Of a stretch of DNA of 9,764 nt, positions 1-7,313 are shown piece after piece. The DNA comes from an uncultured Eubacteriales bacterium. GTDB lineage: Bacteria; Bacillota; Clostridia; Lachnospirales; Lachnospiraceae. Location of the stretch: positions 1 to 9,764 of the forward strand of contig OMSZ01000028.1 in the NCBI GenBank assembly GCA_900313855.1. Reading direction: 5' to 3'. The notes under the pieces are model-generated. The model did no database searches. It was given only the letters and a program-made list of their open reading frames with translations, and was not told where the DNA came from. Every line of letters begins with the position of its first letter. The stretch's first letter is position 1. Position numbers and translations under genes: made by a program.

Positions 1-2052
1 ATTTACGTGCGTCCTGAAAAGGTATGGAACAGAAACTCTGATACAATGTTCCTTCCGCATACATATGATCCGCAAAGCGGAGAGTTCTCACCCATATTGG
101 ACGGTGTAAGATCAAGCAGATTTTATCAGGCGTTAGGTATGGCTCAACGTTCCGCAGATGAGCAATATTCTGATTCGTGGGATCAGTTCTTTACCAAGGC
201 AAAACTTACGAATGATAATGGTATGGATATAACGTCGGAGTGTTCCAAAATGTGCGACATTATGATGACCAGAGATTCGAAGATGCGAGAAATGGTCAAG
301 AAGCATTTCACACCGGAGGATTATTTTGCTGTGAGAGATCACATGATCGGAACAGGAATGATAGGCGGTAAGGCGTGCGGCATGCTGCTTGCAAGAGCAA
401 TAATAAGAAACAATGAACCTGATATCAATGAAGTGCTTGAGCCGCATGATTCGTTTTATGTAGGCTCTGATCTATATTATACATTTATTGTTGATAATGA
501 TCTTTGGGATATGCGCATAAAACAACGGACAGAGAATGGGTATTTTTCACTTGCCGGAGAGTTTGCGCACAAGATTATGGAGGGAAAGTTTTCTGATGCT
601 ATGCGGGAACAGTTTGTAAGGATAATTGACTACTATGGTCAGGATCCATATATAATTCGTTCAAGCAGTATTCTTGAGGACGGCTTTGGAAATGCTTTTG
701 CGGGAAAATATGAATCGGTATTCTGCGTTAACAGGGGAGAGCTTTCAGAGCGACTAGATGAGTTTGAGCATGCTATAAAGGTGGTATATTCAAGCTCGAT
801 GAGTCTGTCTGCGCTTGATTACAGGAAAAGAAGAGGACTGGATAAGCGTGATGAACAAATGGCGCTTCTCATTCAGCGAGTATCAGGTTCGTATTACGGC
901 TCAAATTATATGCCATGTGCAGCAGGTGTCGGTTACTCATATAGTCCATACAGAATAATGAAGGATACGGATCCGACAGCCGGAATGTTAAGACTTGTCA
1001 TGGGTTTGGGAACCTCTGCGGTAGACAGAACGGAAGGTTCTTATCCGAGAATAGTTAATCTTGATAGACCGGAGAAAACCTCTTATTCTTCATCCGCTGA
1101 TAAGCACAAATTCTCTCAGGGAAAAGCAGAAGTCATTGATATGGCGGCTAAGGAGATGAAGAAATTATCTCTTGATAAGATGGAACCGGATATTCCAAAA
1201 TATCTTGATAAAATACTGTTAGAGCATGACTATGATGCAGAATCAAGACTTAGAGAGATGGGGAGAAGGCGGGAGGTGAAATTCATTTCCTGTAAAGGCC
1301 TTGTGGCAAATGTTACCCTTATGGATCAGATGAAGAGAATGCTTCGATGCATTCAGAATGAATATGAATATCCTGTTGATACGGAATTTACGATCAATAT
1401 TTCGGAGGATGGTGAGTACTCGATTGACCTCTTGCAGTGCAGACCGTTACAGGTTCAAAAGGGTAAGGGCGGAACAGTAATTCCACAGGATATCAATGAG
1501 GATAATATACTGCTTGAAAGTAAAGGTTCATCAATGGGAATGTCAAAGGCTTCACAGCTGGATATTATTGTTTATGTTGATCCGGTTAAATATTATAACA
1601 TGCCGTATAAGGAGAAGGATCTTGTTGCAAAACTTATTGGTAAGATCAACTGGCATTACAGGGATATGAATAAACATATGATGCTTATCGTGCCGGGGCG
1701 TGTGGGCACCACATCACCGGAACTTGGCGTGCCGACAGCATTTTCCGATATAAGCGCCTATGAGATAATATGCGAGACGGAAGAGTGCAAGGCGGGTTAT
1801 AATCCGGAGCTTTCATACGGAAGCCATATCTTTCAGGATCTGGTGGAGGCGGAGATTTTGTATACGGCTGTGTTCAACAACGAAAAAACGATACATTTTT
1901 GTCCGGAGAAATTGACGTCATCAAAGGATATGATTTCTGATTTTGAGCAGGGAGAAACACTTGCTGATATAGTTCATGTGTATGATGTGAGCGACAGGAA
2001 ATGCGAGGTTTATAATGACGTTGCTAATGAACACCTGGTGATTACATGCTAA
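1..2052 (+). CDS. PEP/pyruvate-binding (PPDK N-terminal domain) protein, 5' end missing
   Basis: The reading frame is open from base 1. The first possible start, GTG at 7, has no visible ribosome site, so the gene very probably begins upstream of the window. At least 683 codons are seen. Numbering from that GTG, a glycine-rich segment GTGMIGGKACGMLLAR (115-130) resembles the start of the PPDK/PEP-synthase ATP-binding domain. RSSSILEDGFGNAFAGKYES (218-237) matches the family's RSSxxxED...FAG signature. MGLGTSAVDR (332-341) and the closing LLQCRPLQ (475-482) match the end of the domain, usually LQxRP. The C-terminal part has PGRVGTTSPELGVPTAFSDI (563-582) and SYGSHIFQDL (603-612), motifs I associate with uncharacterised PEP-synthase-related proteins. 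I see no TSH-type phosphohistidine swivelling domain and no PEP-utilising TIM barrel, so it is unlikely to be a true PEP synthase or pyruvate phosphate dikinase. It may be an ATP-dependent phosphotransferase or ligase with unknown substrate. It is followed after 133 bases by a RelA/SpoT-like gene. Confidence 0.85.
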   Translation: MYVRPEKVWNRNSDTMFLPHTYDPQSGEFSPILDGVRSSRFYQALGMAQRSADEQYSDSWDQFFTKAKLTNDNGMDITSECSKMCDIMMTRDSKMREMVKKHFTPEDYFAVRDHMIGTGMIGGKACGMLLARAIIRNNEPDINEVLEPHDSFYVGSDLYYTFIVDNDLWDMRIKQRTENGYFSLAGEFAHKIMEGKFSDAMREQFVRIIDYYGQDPYIIRSSSILEDGFGNAFAGKYESVFCVNRGELSERLDEFEHAIKVVYSSSMSLSALDYRKRRGLDKRDEQMALLIQRVSGSYYGSNYMPCAAGVGYSYSPYRIMKDTDPTAGMLRLVMGLGTSAVDRTEGSYPRIVNLDRPEKTSYSSSADKHKFSQGKAEVIDMAAKEMKKLSLDKMEPDIPKYLDKILLEHDYDAESRLREMGRRREVKFISCKGLVANVTLMDQMKRMLRCIQNEYEYPVDTEFTINISEDGEYSIDLLQCRPLQVQKGKGGTVIPQDINEDNILLESKGSSMGMSKASQLDIIVYVDPVKYYNMPYKEKDLVAKLIGKINWHYRDMNKHMMLIVPGRVGTTSPELGVPTAFSDISAYEIICETEECKAGYNPELSYGSHIFQDLVEAEILYTAVFNNEKTIHFCPEKLTSSKDMISDFEQGETLADIVHVYDVSDRKCEVYNDVANEHLVITC

Positions 2053-2114
2053 GGTGGTTGTAAATGTGCTTGGGTAGTATATTAATTTATAAAAAGAATA
2101 ATGATAATAGATAG

Positions 2115-2144
2115 TTTGCAGAAAATATATTATTCTGATAATAT
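2115..2144 (+). promoter_or_regulatory. Candidate sigma-A promoter for the RelA/SpoT-like gene
   Basis: An extended -10 element, TG-A-TAATAT (TG at 2136-2137, hexamer 2139-2144), lies 17-18 bases downstream of TTTGCA/TTGCAG (2115-2121). It sits in the AT-rich 133-base gap, about 40 bases before the ATG at 2186. The -35 match is only moderate, and AT-rich DNA gives chance matches. No terminator is visible between the first gene and this site, so read-through from upstream is also possible. Confidence 0.4.
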
Positions 2145-2185
2145 AACATTTATTAATATTATAAAAAAGGGTTTGGATATTATAT

Positions 2186-3247
2186 ATGATCACATTAAAT
2201 GATTACCTGTATTCGGGTGATACCGTACTTAAAATATTATTGCAGTATTCTGAAGATTTGAAAAACGAAGCAATAAAACAGCATAATACCGTTGACCTTG
2301 CACACAGCAATTTTCTGATGCAGGTGATAGAGCTTCTTGAGCATTCTGATTTCCTTTCATCACAGTCTCAAAGGATCAAGGAGTTTTATCTTTATATGAC
2401 GCAAAAGTACCCGTTTCTTGCGTTCACATTTAAGGGCAGGATCAAATCGCTTATAAGGGCTGAGGAGAAATTCAACGCTTATATTTTGGAATACATTTAT
2501 GAATATTATAAAGAAAACGGAAGATATCCGAGTGAACCGGAAATCAAGAATAACCTTAACTGCTTCAGGGATCTTATAGCTTACCGTATTGTTATATCAT
2601 TACCTGCATGTCATGTTTTGGATAATGAAAGCCAGGAGGAGCAGGAGCTTAAATACCTTTATGAGATAGCCAATGTTCTGCCGGAATTCCTTGAGGAAAG
2701 AGGCTTTACACCGGAGCTTTCAGGTTATTCGGATAAGCTTGAGACTTACAAATCCAAAGATGTCGGGGATAATTCTGGCGTTTCGGGAGCGGCTTTGTCA
2801 CAAACCTTAGAGCTTCAAGCCGGAATGCTTTCGGAAAATAATCGTTCGTATTATAGAGATTATGTAATAAATTCGCGTCCGTCCGGTTATAAATCGCTTC
2901 ACATTACTTTGTATGATAATCTTGCCAGGTGTTATACTGAATTGCAGATCAGAACAAAGGATATGGATGACCTTGCGGAGATAGGTGAGGCTAATCATTT
3001 CGGATATGAGAAGCAGCAGGAAGAGAACAGACGAAAGAGAGATGACATTCCGCTTGGTGAATGCAAAATATTTGATGATGCGTATGAGAGGCTTATTATG
3101 CTGCAGGAGCTTGATCTGTCTAAGATAAATGTTAATATGTTCAAGGCAATAAATAATCAGTTGATAAATGATGGCTGCGGTTTATTCAGAGGAAGGCAGA
3201 TTCTTCCGTTCGAACATTTATCAAGATTCCAGAATGATGTTGTGTGA
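2186..3247 (+). CDS. RelA/SpoT-domain protein (small alarmone synthetase-like)
   Basis: This 353-residue protein carries one RelA/SpoT nucleotidyltransferase domain. Visible signatures are KGRIKS (83-88), a basic nucleotide-binding start; FRDLIAYRIV (127-136) with the Asp expected to bind metal; YRDYVINSRPSGYKSLH (223-239), the counterpart of the DYI...P..GYxSLH motif; and ELQIRT (252-257) with the catalytic Glu252, followed by IGEANHFGYE (266-275), like the E.G.AAHW.Y motif. The residues needed for (p)ppGpp or related pyrophosphate transfer appear present. There is no HD hydrolase, TGS or ACT domain, so it resembles stand-alone synthetases rather than long Rel. The N-terminal 80 residues are helical and unassigned. 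A roughly 80-residue Ser/Glu/Gly-rich stretch (about 142-222) appears longer than in typical members. The start has only a weak, distant AAAAGG (2165-2170). It ends in front of a gap with a strong terminator. Synthesis of pppGpp or another pyrophosphorylated nucleotide is inferred from the fold. Confidence 0.82.
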   Translation: MITLNDYLYSGDTVLKILLQYSEDLKNEAIKQHNTVDLAHSNFLMQVIELLEHSDFLSSQSQRIKEFYLYMTQKYPFLAFTFKGRIKSLIRAEEKFNAYILEYIYEYYKENGRYPSEPEIKNNLNCFRDLIAYRIVISLPACHVLDNESQEEQELKYLYEIANVLPEFLEERGFTPELSGYSDKLETYKSKDVGDNSGVSGAALSQTLELQAGMLSENNRSYYRDYVINSRPSGYKSLHITLYDNLARCYTELQIRTKDMDDLAEIGEANHFGYEKQQEENRRKRDDIPLGECKIFDDAYERLIMLQELDLSKINVNMFKAINNQLINDGCGLFRGRQILPFEHLSRFQNDVV

Positions 3248-3259
3248 TTGTTAAAAACC

Positions 3260-3317
3260 GTGAATAACAAATTCACTAAAAGAATGAAAAAATAATCTGA
3301 CAAAACTGTGCAGATTA
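3260..3317. repeat. Two small inverted repeats in the gap after the RelA/SpoT-like gene
   Basis: GTGAAT (3260-3265) and ATTCAC (3271-3276) form 6-bp arms around 5 bases. TAATCTG (3293-3299) and CAGATTA (3311-3317) form 7-bp arms around 11 bases. Neither is followed by a T-tract, so they are not intrinsic terminators. The second ends only four bases before a candidate -35 box at 3322, where an operator would lie. Short palindromes can arise by chance in AT-rich DNA. Confidence 0.35.
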
Positions 3318-3321
3318 CATA

Positions 3322-3350
3322 TTGTAAAATATACGATGATTGTTTATTAT
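3322..3350 (+). promoter_or_regulatory. Candidate sigma-A promoter directly upstream of a terminator hairpin
   Basis: TTGTAA (3322-3327) and TATTAT (3345-3350) are separated by exactly 17 bases. They match the -35 and -10 consensus at 4/6 and 5/6 positions, the best-spaced pair I found in this gap. Transcription would begin near 3357, exactly where the terminator stem starts. The site would then make either a roughly 54-nt hairpin RNA or a leader that must be read through to reach the ATP-grasp operon. It may also be a chance match. Confidence 0.4.
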
Positions 3351-3356
3351 ATCTAT

Positions 3357-3410
3357 AAGCAAAGGCGCTTAATGAAACCTTGTGGGTTCATCAAGCGCCT
3401 TTGCTTTTTT
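3357..3410 (+). terminator. Strong rho-independent terminator
   Basis: AAGCAAAGGCGCTT (3357-3370) pairs perfectly with AAGCGCCTTTGCTT (3393-3406). The stem continues inward past an A-C mismatch (3371/3392) and an A-G mismatch (3377/3386) to a TTGT loop at 3380-3383. Six T residues follow at 3405-3410. It most simply ends the RelA/SpoT-like transcript. There is no U-tract for the opposite strand, so it works in one direction only. Confidence 0.9.
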
Positions 3411-3411
3411 A

Positions 3412-3440
3412 CGTTGTAGGAAACATTGTTTAATACAACG
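3412..3440. promoter_or_regulatory. Inverted repeat, possible operator for the ATP-grasp operon
   Basis: CGTTGTA (3412-3418) and TACAACG (3434-3440) are perfect 7-bp arms around 15 bases. A -10-like TTTAAT (3429-3434) lies between and partly inside the arms, and a second -10-like TATGAT (3464-3469) lies downstream. Neither has a convincing -35 box. The position just before the first gene of the operon fits a regulator site, but no binding protein is encoded in the window. Confidence 0.35.
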
Positions 3441-3517
3441 CAAAAACTATTTCAATGTAACTATATGATAAGAGGAAAGATTTTCGGAATGTCAGAAAAG
3501 AAAGGAGGACGGACAAA

Positions 3518-4837
3518 ATGAATAATCAGAAGCTTGTTAAGCATACTGACAGGATCAATACATTATTGGCCCGATATGGAGTGAAATTCGGCATCTATAA
3601 GAATAATATATTTAAGGAACAGTTATTCCCCTTTGATTCTATTCCGAGAGTTATTGATTATTCAGAGTTTAAGATGTTAGAAAAAGGGCTGAAGCAAAGA
3701 GTACTAGCCCTTAATTTATTTTTGAAGGATATATACTCTGAGAAAAGGATTGTGAGGGATGGGGTTGTTCCTGAAGATTTTATCTATGCGTCATCAGGAT
3801 ATATGGCTGAATGTGAGGATGTTATGCCAATGAAGGGGATATATTCCCATATCTCAGGAATTGATCTTGTGAAGGGTAAGGATGGTGAATGGTATATCTT
3901 AGAGGATAATCTAAGGGTGCCGTCAGGTGCATCCTACCCGATGATCGCAAGGGACTTGTGCAGGAAGAGCTCTCCTGAAACATTTAATCATGTAAGGCTT
4001 GTTGATAACCGTAATTATGCAAAGCTGCTAAGAAAGACAATGGACTATGTAAATACGGGTGGACATACGGTGATACTTACACCCGGAAGATATAATGCTG
4101 CTTATTTTGAACATTCATATCTTGCTGAAAAGACCGGCGCACATCTTGTGACGGGCTCGGAGCTTTTTGTTGAAAATGATGTGTTGTATTACATAAGCTT
4201 AGACGGTTCTAAGGAGAAGGTCGGTGCGGTATATAGAAGAATATCTGATGAGTATCTTGATCCTATGAATTTTAATCCGGAGTCTCTTATAGGTATTCCG
4301 CATATTTATGATGTTTTCAGAAAGGGAAATGTTGCGCTTATCAATGCGCCGGGAAACGGTGTTGCTGATGATAAGGGAATCTATTATTTTGTTCCAAAGA
4401 TGATCAAGTATTATCTGTCGGAGGAGCCGGTTCTTAAAAATGCGCCGACATATCTGCCATTTTATGAAGAAGACATGAAGTATGTCCTTGAGAATTTTGA
4501 TAAGCTTGTGCTTAAGGATGTGGCTGAAGCAGGAGGCTATGGAGTGGTATTCGGTAATGCTATGACAAAGAAGCAGAAGGAAGATTTTATTCTTTTATTA
4601 AAAAATGAACCAAGAAGATTTATAGCGCAGGAGGTTATAGACTTTCAGGATCTGGATATCTTAGATGCGGGTGAAATAGTTCCGAGAAAAGCGGATCTTA
4701 GAGCATTTGTATTAATGGCTGATGAACCTTATGTGTGGGCGAGCGGTCTTACTAGATTCTCAAGAAATCCTGATTCGTTTATTGTTAATTCTTCTCAGGG
4801 AGGAGGTTTTAAGGACACATGGGTATTATCTCAGTAG
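3518..4837 (+). CDS. Circularly permuted ATP-grasp protein (COG2308-type)
   Basis: This 439-residue protein belongs to the circularly permuted ATP-grasp type 2 family, likely ATP-dependent carboxylate-amine ligases acting in the cytoplasm. Visible family motifs in order: FPFDSIPRVI (37-46), KGLKQRVLALNLFLKDIY (56-73), GIYSHISGIDLV (107-118), ILEDNLRVPSGASY (127-140), VYRRISDEYLDP (238-249), NAPGNGVADDK (276-286), AEAGGYGVVFG (336-346, glycine-rich nucleotide loop), RKADLRAFVL (390-399) and NSSQGGGFKDTWVL (424-437). All key segments are intact, so it should be active. Its N-terminus is somewhat shorter than many relatives of about 480 residues. The start is secure: AAAGGAGG (3501-3508) lies nine bases before the ATG. 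The end overlaps the alpha-E gene by 19 bases, which implies translational coupling. Members of this family routinely sit beside alpha-E and transglutaminase-like genes, as here. The substrate is unknown. Confidence 0.93.
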   Translation: MNNQKLVKHTDRINTLLARYGVKFGIYKNNIFKEQLFPFDSIPRVIDYSEFKMLEKGLKQRVLALNLFLKDIYSEKRIVRDGVVPEDFIYASSGYMAECEDVMPMKGIYSHISGIDLVKGKDGEWYILEDNLRVPSGASYPMIARDLCRKSSPETFNHVRLVDNRNYAKLLRKTMDYVNTGGHTVILTPGRYNAAYFEHSYLAEKTGAHLVTGSELFVENDVLYYISLDGSKEKVGAVYRRISDEYLDPMNFNPESLIGIPHIYDVFRKGNVALINAPGNGVADDKGIYYFVPKMIKYYLSEEPVLKNAPTYLPFYEEDMKYVLENFDKLVLKDVAEAGGYGVVFGNAMTKKQKEDFILLLKNEPRRFIAQEVIDFQDLDILDAGEIVPRKADLRAFVLMADEPYVWASGLTRFSRNPDSFIVNSSQGGGFKDTWVLSQ

Positions 4838-5487
4838 AACAGGTTGATCACCTGTATTGGTTAGGAAGATATACAGAGAGAGTATATACAACGCTTAAGA
4901 TTTATTCGGACAGCTTTGACAAAATGATTGATGAGCAAAACGACAGCTATCAGAAGTATTGCGATTCCTTAGATATTCCGAATATTTATGGATCAAAGGA
5001 GGATTTTCTAAGAAGATACCCCTTTGACATCAATGTTTCGGATTCGATAATCAGTAATCTGAACAGGGCTTATGATAATGCGATAGTGCTTAGAGAGACG
5101 ATCGGTTCAGAAGCTCTTTCATATATTCAGCTCTCGATATATGCAATGAACAACGCATCAAAAAGTGATGCTCCGTTGATCGATCTTCAGCAGATCATGG
5201 ATAATATTCTTTCGTTTTGGGGATTGGTTGATGACCAGATAGATTCAGAGCAGATAAGAAATATCATTAAAGCCGGAAAAAGGATTGAGAGGATTGATCT
5301 TTATGCAAGGCTTGAGGTTGACAGAAGCCGTCTGGTTCGCGAAGTACACCGAATGATCCCAAGGGTATTAAGAAGTGGAATGAAATACGATGAAACCTTA
5401 TTAAGCAAGGTGGGTACACTAATTAATGATACAGAGCTTGATTATGAAAAAATAATATCAAGTGTTGAAAGAATAATTGTGTATTAA
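4819..5487 (+). CDS. Short alpha-E domain protein (COG2307-type)
   Basis: This is a 222-residue, all-helical protein of the alpha-E (formerly DUF403) family, named for conserved glutamates in helices. Visible family segments are YWLGRYTERV (13-22), the hallmark near the N-terminus; SNLNRAYDNAIVLRETIGSE (79-98), like the usual N..ARE.AR..R...S.E block; FWGLVDDQ (133-140); and AGKRIERIDLYARL (152-165), like the usual LGR.IERAD...RLL. Many relatives are about 300 residues, so this is a compact version, apparently shortened in the middle and at the C-terminus rather than broken. The ATG is served by AGGAGG at 4801-4806, and possibly by AAGG at 4811-4814, both inside the ATP-grasp gene. The two proteins are therefore probably made in step and may form a complex. 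No biochemical activity is established for the family. A partner or specificity role for the ligase is inferred from near-universal co-occurrence. Confidence 0.9.
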   Translation: MGIISVEQVDHLYWLGRYTERVYTTLKIYSDSFDKMIDEQNDSYQKYCDSLDIPNIYGSKEDFLRRYPFDINVSDSIISNLNRAYDNAIVLRETIGSEALSYIQLSIYAMNNASKSDAPLIDLQQIMDNILSFWGLVDDQIDSEQIRNIIKAGKRIERIDLYARLEVDRSRLVREVHRMIPRVLRSGMKYDETLLSKVGTLINDTELDYEKIISSVERIIVY

Positions 5488-5502
5488 GAAGGTGATGATT
5501 TG
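5488..5502 (+). promoter_or_regulatory. Ribosome binding site defining a TTG start
   Basis: AAGGTGAT (5489-5496), immediately after the alpha-E stop codon, lies a few bases before TTG at 5500. The nearest ATG (5495) is out of frame. The next in-frame ATG (5527) has no Shine-Dalgarno sequence and would remove part of the N-terminal beta strand. TTG is therefore the best start for the transglutaminase-like gene. Confidence 0.6.
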
Positions 5503-6294
5503 GCTTTTTTGAATTATGAATATAAGATGAAGATCAAATATTCAAAGCCGGTTGACAAGTGTTATTTTACTATAAAATCAATACCGGCAAATGATTTCAG
5601 ACAAAGAAATATATCGTATAAGATAAGTATTGATCCATTAGTTCCCTACTCGGAGGGTGTAGATTCGTTTGGTAATCTCCAGATCATAGGTAGTGAACCA
5701 AAGAGTCACTTGGAATTTGAATTTATTATAAAGGGACTGGTTGAAACTTATCAGGTAAGTGTACAGGGAGGAGTTAATACCTCAAAAATAGGGATGTACA
5801 AATATCCTTATGGCAAATGCATTCCCGGAGAAAAAATAAGTGAGTTTGTGGATGAACTATCGGTTACATTAGATGAGATAAATGATGAGAAAGAAAAATG
5901 CATTTTCATTATGAACAGGCTGTATGAAAGAATGCAGTATGAAAAAGGAAGTACTGAGATAGAAACTACAGCCGAAAAGGCATTCTCTAACGGAAAAGGA
6001 GTTTGTCAGGATTACGCGCACATTTATATAAGTCTTCTACGTGCATTTTCTATACCTGCAAGATATGTATGTGGATTGATAGTAGGTGAAGGACAGAGCC
6101 ACGCATGGGTTGAAGCGGTCTGTGATGGCAGCTTTGCAGCATTTGACCCGACACATAACAGAGAAATAACGGATGAGTATATTAAGCTTGGTGTCGGAAG
6201 AGATGCTACAGACTGTGCCATAAACAGAGGCGTCATGTGGGGTGGCGGCGTTCAGACGCAGGAAATAGAGTGCGTTGTAAATAAGTATTACTAA
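5500..6294 (+). CDS. Transglutaminase-like cysteine protein (COG1305-type)
   Basis: This 264-residue protein has an N-terminal beta-rich region (about 1-95) like the Bact_transglu_N domain, then a transglutaminase core. The catalytic triad is readable: Cys169 in GVCQDYAH (167-174), His201 in SHAWVEA (200-206) and Asp216 in FDPTHN (215-220). Such proteins cleave or exchange amide bonds, as peptidases, amidases or transferases, through a thiol intermediate. I see no signal peptide or membrane segment, so it should act in the cytoplasm. It follows the alpha-E gene by 12 bases and is the third member of the commonly associated ATP-grasp/alpha-E/transglutaminase trio. In that setting it may cleave or transfer the product that the ATP-grasp ligase makes, which is inference. 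The last 40 residues include the Gly/Trp-rich MWGGG stretch typical of the family end. Confidence 0.92.
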   Translation: MAFLNYEYKMKIKYSKPVDKCYFTIKSIPANDFRQRNISYKISIDPLVPYSEGVDSFGNLQIIGSEPKSHLEFEFIIKGLVETYQVSVQGGVNTSKIGMYKYPYGKCIPGEKISEFVDELSVTLDEINDEKEKCIFIMNRLYERMQYEKGSTEIETTAEKAFSNGKGVCQDYAHIYISLLRAFSIPARYVCGLIVGEGQSHAWVEAVCDGSFAAFDPTHNREITDEYIKLGVGRDATDCAINRGVMWGGGVQTQEIECVVNKYY

Positions 6295-6356
6295 GGTGTA
6301 AATATGTACAAAAACAAAAAACGGAGTTTTGCAATAATAGTTAAGAGGAGAACATA

Positions 6357-7313
6357 ATGGTAGAAACTGTGACATCAGTAGGTCTTCCTATTGACGAAAA
6401 ATTAATGATAAAGAAAAACCGTATAATGCCGGGTGATATATATGCGGGTCAAAACATGAAGAGGATAAGTATAGTGACCGGTATTCACGGCGATGAGTTA
6501 GAAGGTCAGTATGTATGCTATGAGCTTCAGAGAAGAATAATGGAAGAATATGAAAACCTGACAGGAATTGTCGATATTTATCCGGCAATGAACCCGCTTG
6601 GTATTGATTCGATCACCAGAGGTATTCCGGCATTTGATCTTGATATGAACAGGTTGTTTCCCGGTAATAAGGATGGCAATATGACAGAATACCTTGCCGC
6701 CGGAATAATGGAGGATGTGGCAGGCTCTGATCTTGTTTTTGATATTCACGCAAGTAATATTTATCTTACAGAAATACCACAGATCAGAATAAATGAGCTT
6801 CATGCGGAAACGCTTGTTCCGTTTGCAGAGAAGGCAAATGTTGATTTTATCTGGGTGCATGGAGCAAGTACCGTTTTAGAGGCTACATTTGCTCACAGCT
6901 TAAACAGTATCGGTACACCTGTACTTGTGGTTGAGATGGGTGTGGGCATGAGACTTACAAGAGAATATGGTGATCAGCTGATAGACGGAATATTTAATAC
7001 CATGAAGGAGCTTGGAATTTGGAAGGGTAAGGTTTCAAATGTGAAAAAACCTATGATCTCAAAGAATCCGGAGGATGTAAGTTATCTGAATGCTTCCGCG
7101 AGTGGTCTTTTTGTTCCGGAGGTAAGACATGGGGATTTTGTTTCAAAGAAAGATCTGATCGGCAGGATTGTAGATCCGTTATGTGGAAAAATACTTGATG
7201 AGGTTACAGCTCCTCAGGGTGGGATGCTTTTTACAATCAGGGATTACCCGATAGTAGATGAAGGGTCACTCATGGGAAGAATACTAAATGAGGAGGTCTG
7301 CATCCGTGAATAA
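6357..7313 (+). CDS. Aspartoacylase/succinylglutamate desuccinylase family zinc hydrolase
   Basis: This 318-residue protein belongs to the M14-like AstE/AspA family, zinc enzymes that remove acyl groups from the amino group of amino acids or short peptides. The metal site is intact: His44 and Glu47 in GIHGDELEG (42-50) and His131 in FDIHAS (128-133). DMNRLFPG (96-103) matches the Asn-Arg substrate-binding motif, and Glu193 in VVEMG (191-195) is the likely general base. The C-terminal part (about 245-310) has SGLFVPEVRHGDFVSKKDLI (249-268) and looks like the barrel-sandwich domain typical of the family. The ATG is preceded by AGAGGAG (6344-6350) with a 6-base gap. It lies 62 bases after the transglutaminase-like gene and overlaps the next gene, a degenerate copy of the same family. 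It is unlikely to be arginine-catabolic AstE, because no ast genes are present. Its substrate is probably the operon's amide-linked product. Confidence 0.9.
   Translation: MVETVTSVGLPIDEKLMIKKNRIMPGDIYAGQNMKRISIVTGIHGDELEGQYVCYELQRRIMEEYENLTGIVDIYPAMNPLGIDSITRGIPAFDLDMNRLFPGNKDGNMTEYLAAGIMEDVAGSDLVFDIHASNIYLTEIPQIRINELHAETLVPFAEKANVDFIWVHGASTVLEATFAHSLNSIGTPVLVVEMGVGMRLTREYGDQLIDGIFNTMKELGIWKGKVSNVKKPMISKNPEDVSYLNASASGLFVPEVRHGDFVSKKDLIGRIVDPLCGKILDEVTAPQGGMLFTIRDYPIVDEGSLMGRILNEEVCIRE
7291..7308 (+). promoter_or_regulatory. Ribosome binding site choosing a GTG start at 7306
   Basis: AGGAGG (7291-7296) lies nine bases before GTG at 7306, ideal spacing. The in-frame ATG at 7288 lies upstream of this site and has no Shine-Dalgarno sequence of its own. 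Starting there would add six residues (MRRSAS) encoded by the ribosome site itself. GTG 7306 is therefore the better start and gives an 8-base overlap with the preceding gene. Confidence 0.8.

Noticed and set aside
7..9. GTG at 7 as the true start of the first gene
   Set aside because: The frame is open to the window edge, no ribosome site is visible, and relatives seem to have further N-terminal sequence. The gene is treated as truncated.
6024..6860. Minus-strand open frames opposite the transglutaminase-like and deacylase genes
   Set aside because: They overlap well-supported + strand genes, have Cys/His/Ile-rich unnatural compositions, and lack ribosome sites. The same applies to the other minus-strand frames in the window (for example 133-447, 1921-2193, 8655-8957, 8929-9270).
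7288..7290. ATG at 7288 as the start of the second aspartoacylase-family gene
   Set aside because: It lies upstream of the AGGAGG that serves GTG 7306 and has no Shine-Dalgarno of its own.
6357..7313. Assignment as astE (arginine succinyltransferase pathway)
   Set aside because: No other ast genes are nearby, and the family is broad. The operon context points to a different acylated substrate, so no gene symbol is given.
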